Shown in pieces: positions 39,501-47,169 of a DNA stretch of 64,000 bases. Under the pieces are notes generated by a model that worked only from the letters and a program-made list of their open reading frames with translations, searched no databases and was not told the origin of the DNA. Source of the stretch: an uncultured Saprospiraceae bacterium (GTDB taxonomy: Bacteria; Bacteroidota; Bacteroidia; Chitinophagales; Saprospiraceae); the NCBI GenBank assembly GCA_937928575.1, contig CALFWW010000037.1, positions 1-64,000 of the forward strand, in the 5' to 3' direction. Made by a program: the position numbers and the translations under genes. Each line of letters begins with the position of its first letter. Position 1 is the stretch's first letter.

Positions 39501-42500
39501 GTACTGTACTGGATACTGTGATGATTGAAGTTGGGGATGTTACAGCGAATGTTACTCCGAATTCAGATATTTGTATGGGTGATTCAATTCAATTAGTGGC
39601 GACAGGTGGAGTGACTTATCAATGGAGTCCGGTTACAGGTCTAAGTGATCCAAATATCGCAAACCCAATTGCAAGCCCGACTTCCTCAACATTTTACTCA
39701 GTTACAGTTTCAGATGCGCAAGGATGTTCTGATGAAATATCTACTGTTGTAACTATATTGTTTATGGGTAGTACTGTGATTGCCGATCAAACCATTTGTG
39801 AAGGGGAGTCGGTAGAATTATTCGCAACAGGAGGGACCAATTATCAATGGAGTCCTGCAACTGGATTAAACGATCCTACTATCAGTAATCCAATCGCATC
39901 CCCCACTGTAACCACTACCTACGATGTCATTGTTACGGATGATAATAATTGTTCGAGCAACGAAACAGTAACCGTTTTTGTCAATCCGGCACCAGCAGCT
40001 TATGCGGGTCTCGATACAGATCTTTGTATTGGTGAAAAGCTTACTTTGAATGCATCGGGCGGTGTAAGCTATAGTTGGTCACCCGCAGCTAGTTTGTCAG
40101 GTGCAAACACGGCTTCTCCGATTGCATCACCAAGTGTCACAACGACCTATACAGTGACCGTGACAGATGCACTGGGTTGTACTGCTACCGATGATGTGAC
40201 TGTATTTATACAAGATGGCTATCTGCTACAACCTATACAAGATATTACTTTATGTGATGATGTGACCACTGCAAATGTAACAGTGGCAATTAGCGATACA
40301 ATTCAAAGTTATACGATTGCTGGAACAGGAAACTATAACAACGATATTACAAACTTCAATTTCTTAAGTTTCGATGCAATATTGGTTGCCTATCCTAGTG
40401 ATTTTTATATTGAAATGATAACGGATGGAGGATGTATTGTCAGAGATACTTTTGTGCTCAATAAAAATCAAAATTTAACGGCCAACTTCACAGTGGCTTC
40501 ACCAGTTTGCGTTGGTGAAAATATCAATATCAATTATGCAGGAGGGGCAACAGTCAATTCATTCTTGACTTGGGATATTGATGGAGGTGCTTATGTTTCT
40601 CAAAGTCCAGCAACAGCAACGGATCCAGCAGGTAGTGATATTGTTGTCAATTGGGCAACAGGTGGCACGAAACAAGTTATCCTCACAATTCAAGAGGCAG
40701 GTTGTACCATTGCTGATACCATGAACATAGTGGTAGGCGATGTCATGGCTTCCGTTACACCAAATTCAACGATATGTCCAGGCGATGCTATTCAATTAGT
40801 AGCATCAGGGGGAGTCTCTTACCAATGGAATCCATCAGATGGATTAAGCAATCCTAACATTGCAAATCCGATGGCAAGTCCAGCAACTTCTACTTTTTAT
40901 ACAGTTACCGTGACAGATGATCAGGGTTGTTTTGCGGAAGTTTCGACTGTCGTTACACTTCATTTTACAAATACTTCAATCATCGAAGATCAAACCATTT
41001 GTGAAGGAGAGTCGGTCGGTTTATTTGCAACAGGTGGAACTACTTATTTGTGGAGTCCTGCAATTGGTTTAGATAATCCAAACAGTAGTACACCGAATGC
41101 TTCGCCAACCACTACGACTACCTACACAGTGACCATTACAGATACAAATAATTGTGAGCTAACAGAAGAAGTAACTGTCTTCGTAAATCCAGCTCCCAAT
41201 GCAGATGCCGGTCCTGATGTAGATCTTTGTATTGGCAAAAAAATAACTTTAAATGCGACGGGAGGAGTAAGTTATAATTGGTCTCCAGCTTCAAGTTTGT
41301 CAGGAGCAAATACAGCGTCTCCAATTGCTTCACCTTTAGTCACAACGACCTATACCGTTACCGTCACCGATGCGATTGGATGTACAGCAACTGATTTTAT
41401 AACAGTATACATTCATGATGGTTACTTATTACAACCAATTCCTGATATAACACTTTGTAATGACGATTTATCGGCAAATGTAACAGTTGTCATAAGCGAT
41501 ACCATTCAAAATTATTCAATAACTGGAAACGGCGGATTTAGCAATGATGGTGTTACTGATAATAGCTTAAATTTCGATGCCACAATGGGGTCCTTCCCAA
41601 GTATCTTCTATGTCGAAATGACGACAGACGCAGGATGCATGGTTAATGATACTTTTTATATTTTCAAAAATGAAGGTTTAACAGCAGCATTTGATGTAGA
41701 GACACCGGCTTGTGTGGGTGATATCATTAATATATCCTACGGAGGAGGGGCTTCTGTAAACTCATTCCTCAGTTGGGACATTGATGGGGGTATTTATATC
41801 TCTCAAAGTCCACCAACGGCGACAAGTCCTGCGGGAAGTGATATTGAAGTGCAATGGGGTACAGGTGGTATCAAAAATGTGGTGCTGACCATTACTGAGT
41901 CAGGATGTGTCGTGAGTGATACCGTTCAAGTAAATGTCGGTGATATAAATGCGGTGGCAGGACCAAATGTCACGGTTTGTCCTGGTGATTCCACTCAATT
42001 AACAGCGAGTGGCGGTACTATTTATTCCTGGAGTCCAATTGATGGCTTAAGTAATCCTAACATTGCAAACCCGATGGCAAGCCCAGCAGCTTCTACTTTC
42101 TATACAGTGACCGTAACAGATGCTTCAGGATGTACAGATGAAGCGACTACGATTGTTACTTTAAGTTTTACTGCAGGTACGGTCAGTTCAGATATCCTGA
42201 TTTGTGAAGGCGATAGTACGATGTTATCTGCTGCTGGTGGTCTAGCATATAGTTGGTCACCAACAGTCGGCTTAAGTGATCCGAATATCGCAACTCCAAT
42301 AGCAAAACCAACGACAACAACTACTTACACTGTTTCAATTACAAGTCCAGATGGATGTATTACACAACATGATGTAACCGTTACCGTTCAGCCAGCACCG
42401 CAGACAAATTTTGTAATTAATCCACCATTTTGCTCTGGTAATAATTTATCAATTTCATATGTCGGAAATGCAGGACCAACTGCAATTCTTAACTGGGATT

Positions 42501-45500
42501 TGCAAGACGGAACACTATTGAGTTCAAGTGATGCAACTGCGACACAGCCGGCAGGAAATGATATTACAGCAACATGGGGTGGGGCAACAGGTACAAAATA
42601 CATTTCTTTAATCGTTACAGAAAACGGATGTAGTAATGCGGATTCTGTTGGTGTATTTTTAACAGATGGACCATTAATAACAATCTCGTCAGATACTATT
42701 ATTTGCGGTGGAGAAACTGTTCAATTAACGGCTACTGGCGGTGCAAACTACCAATGGACACCTACAATAGGGCTCGATAATCCTGCGATTGGTAATCCAA
42801 TAGCAAGTCCAATGTCAACGACAACTTATAGTGTACTGGTGACTGACTTAAACGGTTGTGAATCAATTGCAGCGGTCACAATTGAAGTAGATAATAACAA
42901 TGCAGCTGCAGGTCCTGATGAGGATATTTGTGTTGGTGAGTCTGTGCAGTTGAACGCGTCAGGTGGTGTTACTTATCAATGGAGTGCAGAACCAGGATTG
43001 GATAATTATTCAAGTCCAAATCCAATGGCGACTCCGTCAATCACTACTTTGTATGCAGTAACCATAACGAATGCAAACAACTGTGAATCAGTAGATTCCG
43101 TACTAGTGACCGTGCATCCAAATACAATTGCAAATGCAGGAAACGACGTCGCAACTTGTGAAAATAGTCCAGTTCAGTTGACCGCAACTGGTGGAACGAG
43201 TTATGTTTGGACACCAACAACAGGATTGAGTGATCCAAGTATTGCCAACCCGATTGCAACGCCATCAACGACGACGATCTATACCGTTACCGCTTCGAAT
43301 ACTGGTGGTTGTAGTTCTACTGATCAAGTTGAAGTGACGGTCAATCCAGGCTTTACACTAGATGTTGTGACAAACCCTACACATTGTTGTGAGAGAGATG
43401 GAGATATCGAAGTGACGCCAATTGGCGGTACAGGGCCATTCACATATACATGGAGTCCGCTAGCATCTACTTCGAATGTAGCTATAAAATTAGACTTTGG
43501 TTTTTATACCATAACCGTTACAGATGCAACAGGATGTACACAAGTTGTTACAACAGAAGTAGGGAATGATTGCGATTGTGAATTATTGAGTGATGACGTA
43601 GTTTATGTTGATTCAGCTACCGTTTATACTGGGTGTTTACCATTACCATACGATAGTATTTCAAATTATAATATTTGGCAAAATGGTGTCCCATATACCA
43701 ACAGTTTATTTGCATGTGATGTAGATACCATCATTCTTTATTCTTATGCTTTAATAAATGGAATGGGGAATAATGGACCTTACTTTGTAGAGTCTTGGTC
43801 ATGTGCAAATGGGCAAGTATTCAGTGGATTGGTTCAAGATATGAATGACTTAACTGATAGTATGAATGTCTGGGATCCTACCGGTGATTGGATACACAAT
43901 CCAGCAACTTTTAGTATTATTGGCGGGGATATCAATGATACCTACGCAGATATCTTGATCAGACATATTGGAACCAATATAACTGCTACTTTGCAGACCA
44001 ATACAACGACTTATTCTTCTAGTACTGCAATTACGGCTGGAACACCAGGTGGAGATCATATCTTCATAATCCAAGATGAAGCCACCTGTTGTGTAGACAC
44101 ATTGTATGTATACGAATCTTCACCTTGTCCGGCATTGACGGCAACGGCTACCACATCACCAGCAAATTGCTGCGATGAAAATGGAGGTATTACGATTGAT
44201 GTGAATGGAGGATCGGCTCCGTACAATTATAGTTGGTCAGGAAATATTTCATCTACTAATGAAGCAACAAATCTGGCTTCAGGTATTTACAACATTACAA
44301 TTACAGATACGAATGGATGTTTTACTGAAATTAGTTCTACAGTTGTGAAAGATTGTACTTGCCCAGATATTTATCCAGAGGAATTTGTCAGTTCAAATGA
44401 TGGACAAGCGGAGCTTTGTATTCCAATCGTTCCAGCTGAGATGCCCAACTACACTGTGACATTGGATGGAATCCTTTTCGATTCGTTTACAGGATGTAAT
44501 GATGATACTTTGGTTTACTACACTTACGCGGTATTGACCGGTTTAGGAAGTGATGGGCCTTACACGATAGACTCATGGGTGATCAATGGTGTAATGCATA
44601 CCGCAACAATTCTGACAATGGATGAATTGGCTGATTCAATGAATGCATGGGATCCATTTGCTACCTGGATGAATAATCCTTCTACTTTTACAATTAGTAC
44701 TATGGATGGAACCGTTCAGAATTATTCAAATATGCAAGTAACGCATGTAAATACTAGCTTAGGTTCTACAATGCAAACCAACTCATTAGAAACACCATTT
44801 AATAGTGAAATGGTCATCAATGGCGAAGGGGAACATATTGTTACTATTTCTCCAAATGGAGATTGTTGTACAGATACCATTATTGTTAATATCGAAAATT
44901 GTTTGCCAATATTTAATGGCCCATATGATATTGAACTTGACAATTGTGATACAACAGCGGTCTTCTGCACAGGAATAGCTGGGTTGCAGCTGCAAGGTTA
45001 TACGTTGTTAGATAATGGGGTGGTATATGCAGATCAATTTGCAGCTTGCGAAGAAGAGCCAATAACTATTTATGGTTACGGAAATTTACCAAGTACAGGA
45101 ATATCTTTCAATTTAAATAGTTGGGAAGTTGATGGCAATATATTTACTGGTGCATTTAATTCTATTGAGGATTTAGTTGATTTACTAAATGAATTAGATG
45201 TCAATGGAAACTGGATGTTGGATGCAAATAATCAATTGATAATAGGAGGAAATATTGCTTCGAATTACGGGGATTTGGCATGGACCGAAGTTACTACAAA
45301 TCAAAATGGAGTGATGACACCATTTGCTGGGACAACAACAAGTGATGCTGGTCTGATACTTGATGTCGGTACGCATTTACTCACATTTACAGAAACGGCT
45401 ACAGGTTGTGAAGAAATGGTAACAGTGAATGTAAGTTGCCCTGATCAAATAGATACTTTGTACGTGTTTACAACAGTAGAATTGGGAGGTAGTAATTTTT

Positions 45501-47077
45501 ATTGTGTGTCAAATTTAAATCTTCCAGGTACTACCACAAGTGTCGTAAATACTTGTCCAGATAATTCAGGGAATGAAGTGGATTTTACAATCGATCAAAG
45601 TAATTTTTGCGTCTACTATGATGGGCTTGCATTGGGTCAGGATACTGCTTGCTTACTGATTTGCAACGACTTAGGAGTATGTCAACCTGTTTGTTTAGTG
45701 ACAATAGTTACGAATGATTGTCAAGATTTTATTGGGCAAGAACAAATTAACATAATGAGTGCTTCTTGTGATATGCCGATGGAGATCTGTATTGATGGAT
45801 TCGGAAATGAATTGTTAAATGATTTTGTGATAACAAATAACGAAGAGATCTATTCCGGCTCAATTGGTAATTGCGATTTCCAAGAAGTAATTGCTTATTC
45901 TGTTAAAAGTACCTCAGGAGGAAATGGTCCATATCAAGTCGATGCCTGGTCTGTAAATGGAGTGTTATTTACAGGAACCGCAAACTCCTTCGAAGCACTT
46001 GCAGATTCAATGTCAATTTGGGATTCAATCTCAGGATGGACCCATGATGCAGCCGGCGAAATAATTTATGGAGGAAATATCAACAATACATATACAAATC
46101 TAATTATTACCGACTTGAATATACAGTTTCAGTTCGAATTGGTACCTACCAACTACAATATTCCAAATGGTACCAAACTGTATTTAAATACTGGAAATCA
46201 TGAGTTAATTTTTACCGAAAATACTACTGGTTGTTCTGATACTGTGAATGCGTTTATCAATTGTATCAGCCCAGATATCTATTTGGACACCCTCTTTATC
46301 GCTGAAATTGATACCATTTGTCTGGATACAATGGAGTTACCTGGGAATGTTAATTCAATCACTAATTATTGTGATGATGGGGTAGGAGTGAACGTGGAGT
46401 TTACAATTATTGGTGGACAAAATTGTATTGTTACAAATGGAATAAGTATTGGTTTGGATAGTGCCTGTGTCGTACTTTGTGATGATATGGGATACTGCGA
46501 TACAACTTTCATCTACATTGCAGTTGAACAAAATTTGGTGACTGATCCTGTATTGACCAATGACGTAGATTCCACCGAATTAAATACACCAATTATCATT
46601 GATGTTGTCCAAAACGATACAGTTGGTACCGATTTGGATTCAATTTATGTACTCCTTCCTCCTCAAAACGGATCTGTTGATTGGGTTGGAAATGGCTTTG
46701 AGTACACACCAAATGAGGGCTACTGTAATGATTCTTATCCAGATGAATTTTCATATGTGATTTGCAATACCTCTGGATGCGATACAGCGCAAGTGCAAGT
46801 TTTTGTACTATGCGAGGACTTGGTTTTCTACACTGGTTTTTCTCCTAATGGAGACGGAATCAATGAAACTTTCACCATTATTGGATTGGAACGATATCCG
46901 GATAACCGACTTCGAGTCTTTAATCGTTGGGGTGAGCAAGTGCATTATAGCATCGGATACCAAAATGATTGGGACGGAACATGGCAAGGAGAAGGCCTTC
47001 CTGATGGAACTTATTTTTACGTATTTGTCTCAGGAAGAGGGAAGCGCCATTCTGGATATGTTCAAATCAACCGATAA
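30533..47077 (+). CDS. Giant T9SS type B adhesin-like protein, 5514 aa
   Basis: The start at ATG 30533 gives an unusually long 29-residue n-region before the signal hydrophobic core (SITFCISVFTFSFHASA, cleaved before QTVV). Order of modules by residue: six SprB repeats and one Ig-like (about 50-583), nine DUF11-like repeats (586-2023), four NPTDC-type modules (2023-2346), Ig/PKD-like modules arranged in ~400-aa super-repeats (about 2350-4276), another SprB-like repeat, then an unrecognised ~180-aa domain in four copies mixed with other modules (about 4346-5248). The end is a Big_9/cadherin-like domain (about 5336-5427) and a CHU_C type B sorting domain (SPNGDGINETF, FNRWGEQVH, NDWDG, LPDGTYFY, VQINR). 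SprB-like proteins are mobile or static cell-surface adhesins, and that is the likely role here. The PorP- and PorE-type genes directly upstream are the likely export partners. A strong terminator follows. Confidence 0.93.
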   Translation: MKNIYSNEAADECNNVLAQFFLNTHNVLKSITFCISVFTFSFHASAQTVVISDNDVTCHGASNGDATANVSGGTAPYTYLWNNGQTVQTISGLSVGVYSVTITDALNNTAEATTIVSQPPIINKSVDVTDVTCNGQSDGAISLTVSGGIPPYTYDWDNDGIGDNDDPEDLVDIPAGVYNVTITDALGCSTDAEVTVHEEPPIVAVPLVTNVACPGDSTGEILLLVTGGGDFYSFDWDTDGTGDFDDPKNISNLTAGLYSVTIRDVFDCTHMVSGQVTEPAIISPNAIVTDISCAGLMDAAINLTPSGGTAPYTFIWDNNLGTIEDVSGLGIGTYTVTITDDNNCIATEAYAIAGQAVLTATTTKVNASCNNSSDGSIDLTVTGGTTPYSFLWSNGMTIEDPTNLPVGGYTVTVTDANGCTQITNSVINSPAPITATALPNDASCFGSNNGSLDITAIGGTTPYTYVWSNGATFEDLFGIPAGTYSVVITDVNGCTGTETFTIGQPAQMSLNLGADENVCLGNSTTLMPAISGGNPPYVFSWDNGLGFGPSKTVTPTTTTIYSVTVTDDSGCTAVDDIMITVNTCAFDLALTKTLASGQPANVAPGDTVAFEITVINQGQVDANNISILDYIDLNSWMNFSNTINPNGVTTGSASLNFAWTTVGTDVRALIAGTIPAGATISLPINLVVQPGVTGFLSNEAEIYTDNNDDIDSQPESEEGDQNGDVLVNNEVNNAGGDEDDHDLSSVTASIYDLAINKQLATGQATTASPGDKVDFLITLYNQGTIAANNIQLIDYIDINFWNNFSLADNPVGVTGGSVSLNYAWSFSGPNAIVNIIGNIPPGQSITIPVSLTIKNGVTGTLYNWIEVFQDNGDDIDSQTENEENNGFSDVNIDDIIDNTGGDIDDLDGATIVSEMYDIALKKELAAGQAAAVESGSVVEFLITIYNQGTLPAAGIEIIDYIDLSDWDPFDLSLNPNGTTGGNVSTTYTFSNAGTNGLATINGAIPGNSTVTFPIYLKVKNGVSGLLYNYAEIYNDNGNDIDSQPEFEEVDLNGDVLVDDVIDNTSGDEDDHDVAEVTAFIYDIALRKEIAPTQNVNVDAGELVTFNITVFNQGDVPANNIRVIDYVDPAMWTAFNLADNLAGTTTGTAGLTYSWANSAGILQATISGAIPAGGQVTFPINLTTQNNICGWIDNYAEIYEDDGFDIDSQPEFWENDMNADTLINDVINNAAGDEDDHDIASVYVNKFDLALTKTLAGGQPSTINIGDNITFTYTITNQGDVDAYNINLIDYIPTGMTLVDPAWTASGPNATYNIVGPIIGNGGVATVNITLNAGAGFSGTLIENCGEIVSASDIFGGALVFDFDSTADNNPNNDGDVIDNNINNDSGDEDDHDCEIANVRQAFDLALIKQLGIGQASPVSSGDTVTFTITTINQGITPAYDVSIIDYIPTGLNFINGLNPGWALGANNTATYQITGPIAAIGGTNSVDISFLVDPAFQDSCAVNTAEILFATDTPGGNLVLDADSYPNNVNNDVMGADNEVNGANGDEDDHDIEKIYINRFDMALRKTTNQISPVEIGDDVTFTITVFNQGNVPLQNIDVIDYIPQGLGLSPLDNNNWMNSGGDVVNTITSIVNPGDSTSIDITLRVLNIAAGGVSINYAEIFGFDDLNMIDRTNEDVDSNGDMIRINDVIYNDIIDNTLSDEDDHDSEFIIVEVFDLAMIKKSNVIMPMSGDTITFDFTVYNQGILNAFDVDIIDYLTSDFIFDQTLNPTWTIGSMGTVRTTIDGPILPGDSATVSLTVQIHPAFYDLKLVNAAEIADATSKDGNPTKNDLDSTPDVTNNDVVGGDDIIDNSFGDEDDHDVDTIMINHIFDLAAIKTANQSIVNLGDTLNFFIGIINQGTLPAYDISVVDYLPPSLTFIQNGITTWTNNGNGQYTTLINGPILPDATAQVFMSVRVDQSFSDMMLRNLVEIQSASTLIDGPVISDVDSNFDNIPNNDIEGGDNIVDNTDNDEDDHDWVKVIVCFDITDVAFTNPTNCGIANGSIAITTTNTASILEYSINNGGTWQTANVFNGVPDGVHHILVRYPGGDCLEDYGEITLTIPDTPIIDSVDTTDPTDCDASDGTITVNSTNATGMNFSIDGGTTWQSSNIFVNLAPGDYDVVMMNATFSCADNYGIVTINTLMPPTLVSAAGVNPTDCNAADGNITINANGGQGIEYSIDNEITWQTSSIFSNLAAGTYEVVIRNMDGTCSVNHPTPIELMDPVQPSIEGILFNNPTDCSTDDGTITIDASSASNLLEISIDGGATWQTNGFFTALPAGIYNVIVRNTDGTCALNYVNNPVELIAPTVMVDLNMNDTTICLGNSFDLSVTATGTPIWEVVTGDATSLSCTNCANPTATPTYATTYKVYVGTEGTNCYDEEIVTIYTENPILYNPIQTHKICLDEESLALQMSVPIDTFYITGTGNYSNAVILGDMLNFDIQIIGGSSDFTVELVSVYGCSVVNTFTVSRKVLFTPDFTMPTAACEGEDVNIEYTGGAPANSFLNWGLDGGNIIYSNPGDFNTPAGSDMVVNWPTPGLKTVTLTINYDGCFVTDTMTIDIGAYMAIASPDTSICLGNSANLNVTAGATYQWSPAGSLDDATIQNPVATPTTTTTYSVTVTDANGCSGVDETTVTVNNISPTITANPTICLGESVTLNATGGITYAWSPSIYLDNPNVSNPVATPLVTTTYTVTVTDANNCSAQLPVAVFVSDNPVVGAGNDVNICSGDNASLSATGAYSYVWTPNMNLSNPNIANPIATPTVTTTYYVTGTDSNGCSAIDSVIVNVFDGQLVSTIEDVILCGDQDMASVSIVASDNITNYTITSNTGSFMNDVSSGGTLTFDATATGFPSDFYIELTTTGDCIVRDTFTITKNPLLTADFAVQSPICIGENININYTGGGGATSFLNWNLDGAFIVNSSNAVGSPAFSDLVVQWSTGGTKTLVLSVEEFGCTVLDTVMIEVGDVTANVTPNSDICMGDSIQLVATGGVTYQWSPVTGLSDPNIANPIASPTSSTFYSVTVSDAQGCSDEISTVVTILFMGSTVIADQTICEGESVELFATGGTNYQWSPATGLNDPTISNPIASPTVTTTYDVIVTDDNNCSSNETVTVFVNPAPAAYAGLDTDLCIGEKLTLNASGGVSYSWSPAASLSGANTASPIASPSVTTTYTVTVTDALGCTATDDVTVFIQDGYLLQPIQDITLCDDVTTANVTVAISDTIQSYTIAGTGNYNNDITNFNFLSFDAILVAYPSDFYIEMITDGGCIVRDTFVLNKNQNLTANFTVASPVCVGENININYAGGATVNSFLTWDIDGGAYVSQSPATATDPAGSDIVVNWATGGTKQVILTIQEAGCTIADTMNIVVGDVMASVTPNSTICPGDAIQLVASGGVSYQWNPSDGLSNPNIANPMASPATSTFYTVTVTDDQGCFAEVSTVVTLHFTNTSIIEDQTICEGESVGLFATGGTTYLWSPAIGLDNPNSSTPNASPTTTTTYTVTITDTNNCELTEEVTVFVNPAPNADAGPDVDLCIGKKITLNATGGVSYNWSPASSLSGANTASPIASPLVTTTYTVTVTDAIGCTATDFITVYIHDGYLLQPIPDITLCNDDLSANVTVVISDTIQNYSITGNGGFSNDGVTDNSLNFDATMGSFPSIFYVEMTTDAGCMVNDTFYIFKNEGLTAAFDVETPACVGDIINISYGGGASVNSFLSWDIDGGIYISQSPPTATSPAGSDIEVQWGTGGIKNVVLTITESGCVVSDTVQVNVGDINAVAGPNVTVCPGDSTQLTASGGTIYSWSPIDGLSNPNIANPMASPAASTFYTVTVTDASGCTDEATTIVTLSFTAGTVSSDILICEGDSTMLSAAGGLAYSWSPTVGLSDPNIATPIAKPTTTTTYTVSITSPDGCITQHDVTVTVQPAPQTNFVINPPFCSGNNLSISYVGNAGPTAILNWDLQDGTLLSSSDATATQPAGNDITATWGGATGTKYISLIVTENGCSNADSVGVFLTDGPLITISSDTIICGGETVQLTATGGANYQWTPTIGLDNPAIGNPIASPMSTTTYSVLVTDLNGCESIAAVTIEVDNNNAAAGPDEDICVGESVQLNASGGVTYQWSAEPGLDNYSSPNPMATPSITTLYAVTITNANNCESVDSVLVTVHPNTIANAGNDVATCENSPVQLTATGGTSYVWTPTTGLSDPSIANPIATPSTTTIYTVTASNTGGCSSTDQVEVTVNPGFTLDVVTNPTHCCERDGDIEVTPIGGTGPFTYTWSPLASTSNVAIKLDFGFYTITVTDATGCTQVVTTEVGNDCDCELLSDDVVYVDSATVYTGCLPLPYDSISNYNIWQNGVPYTNSLFACDVDTIILYSYALINGMGNNGPYFVESWSCANGQVFSGLVQDMNDLTDSMNVWDPTGDWIHNPATFSIIGGDINDTYADILIRHIGTNITATLQTNTTTYSSSTAITAGTPGGDHIFIIQDEATCCVDTLYVYESSPCPALTATATTSPANCCDENGGITIDVNGGSAPYNYSWSGNISSTNEATNLASGIYNITITDTNGCFTEISSTVVKDCTCPDIYPEEFVSSNDGQAELCIPIVPAEMPNYTVTLDGILFDSFTGCNDDTLVYYTYAVLTGLGSDGPYTIDSWVINGVMHTATILTMDELADSMNAWDPFATWMNNPSTFTISTMDGTVQNYSNMQVTHVNTSLGSTMQTNSLETPFNSEMVINGEGEHIVTISPNGDCCTDTIIVNIENCLPIFNGPYDIELDNCDTTAVFCTGIAGLQLQGYTLLDNGVVYADQFAACEEEPITIYGYGNLPSTGISFNLNSWEVDGNIFTGAFNSIEDLVDLLNELDVNGNWMLDANNQLIIGGNIASNYGDLAWTEVTTNQNGVMTPFAGTTTSDAGLILDVGTHLLTFTETATGCEEMVTVNVSCPDQIDTLYVFTTVELGGSNFYCVSNLNLPGTTTSVVNTCPDNSGNEVDFTIDQSNFCVYYDGLALGQDTACLLICNDLGVCQPVCLVTIVTNDCQDFIGQEQINIMSASCDMPMEICIDGFGNELLNDFVITNNEEIYSGSIGNCDFQEVIAYSVKSTSGGNGPYQVDAWSVNGVLFTGTANSFEALADSMSIWDSISGWTHDAAGEIIYGGNINNTYTNLIITDLNIQFQFELVPTNYNIPNGTKLYLNTGNHELIFTENTTGCSDTVNAFINCISPDIYLDTLFIAEIDTICLDTMELPGNVNSITNYCDDGVGVNVEFTIIGGQNCIVTNGISIGLDSACVVLCDDMGYCDTTFIYIAVEQNLVTDPVLTNDVDSTELNTPIIIDVVQNDTVGTDLDSIYVLLPPQNGSVDWVGNGFEYTPNEGYCNDSYPDEFSYVICNTSGCDTAQVQVFVLCEDLVFYTGFSPNGDGINETFTIIGLERYPDNRLRVFNRWGEQVHYSIGYQNDWDGTWQGEGLPDGTYFYVFVSGRGKRHSGYVQINR
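32288..36601 (+). repeat. Nine DUF11-like modules, first four intervals exactly 495 bp
   Basis: Modules begin at the aromatic codon of F/Y-D-(L/I)-A at 32288, 32783, 33278, 33773, 34268, 34736, 35210, 35675 and 36140. The first four periods are exactly 495 bp; the later ones are 468, 474, 465, 465 and 462. Each module ends in an acidic stretch of the type NNAGGDEDDHD, typical of DUF11/TIGR01451-type repeats in Bacteroidota and a possible Ca-binding linker. Confidence 0.9.
38075..43360 (+). repeat. Higher-order ~400-aa super-repeats of Ig/PKD-like modules
   Basis: Equivalent codons (before the DF/NF/AF motif) occur at 38075, 39281, 40481, 41684 and 42404, with periods of 1206, 1200, 1203 and 720 bp. 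A full unit contains a PKD-like module (C.GE...I.Y.GG....FL.W..DGG), several ~80-90 aa Ig-like modules (ICEGESV.L.ATGG..Y.WSPA), and one linker module of the DGYLLQPI-DITLC type. The last unit is short by about 160 residues. Copies share protein sequence but differ at many synonymous sites, so they are old. Confidence 0.85.
43570..46276 (+). repeat. Unrecognised ~180-aa domain in four copies
   Basis: Copies at about 43570-44130, 44358-44912, 44910-45440 and 45715-46276. Shared pattern: a Cys pair, YT...(D/N)G..Y, a C.....I.YSYA turn, GPY.(V/I)(D/E)SW..NG..(F/H).G, L.DSMN.WDP.G.W, then GG(D/N)I...Y..L and a closing C(C/E/S)DT..V. It is not a SprB, PKD, DUF11 or HYR module and I know no family name for it. 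A ~90-aa companion module (DTL...C....LPG......C.D..G..V.FTI..) follows copies three and four at about 45440-45715 and 46277-46536. Confidence 0.75.
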
Positions 47078-47138
47078 ATTCATACCGATTTTGGTATGCC
47101 AAAGATAGACTACATTTATTCCAATTATTTTTTTGTCA

Positions 47139-47169
47139 AGAGGCAGTGATTTTTCACTGTCTCTTTTTT
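47139..47169 (+). terminator. Strong intrinsic terminator of the giant gene
   Basis: AGAGGCAGTGA / TCACTGTCTCT, an 11-bp stem with one G-U pair and a TTTT loop, followed by a six-base T-tract; 62 nt after the 47077 stop. Confidence 0.92.
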
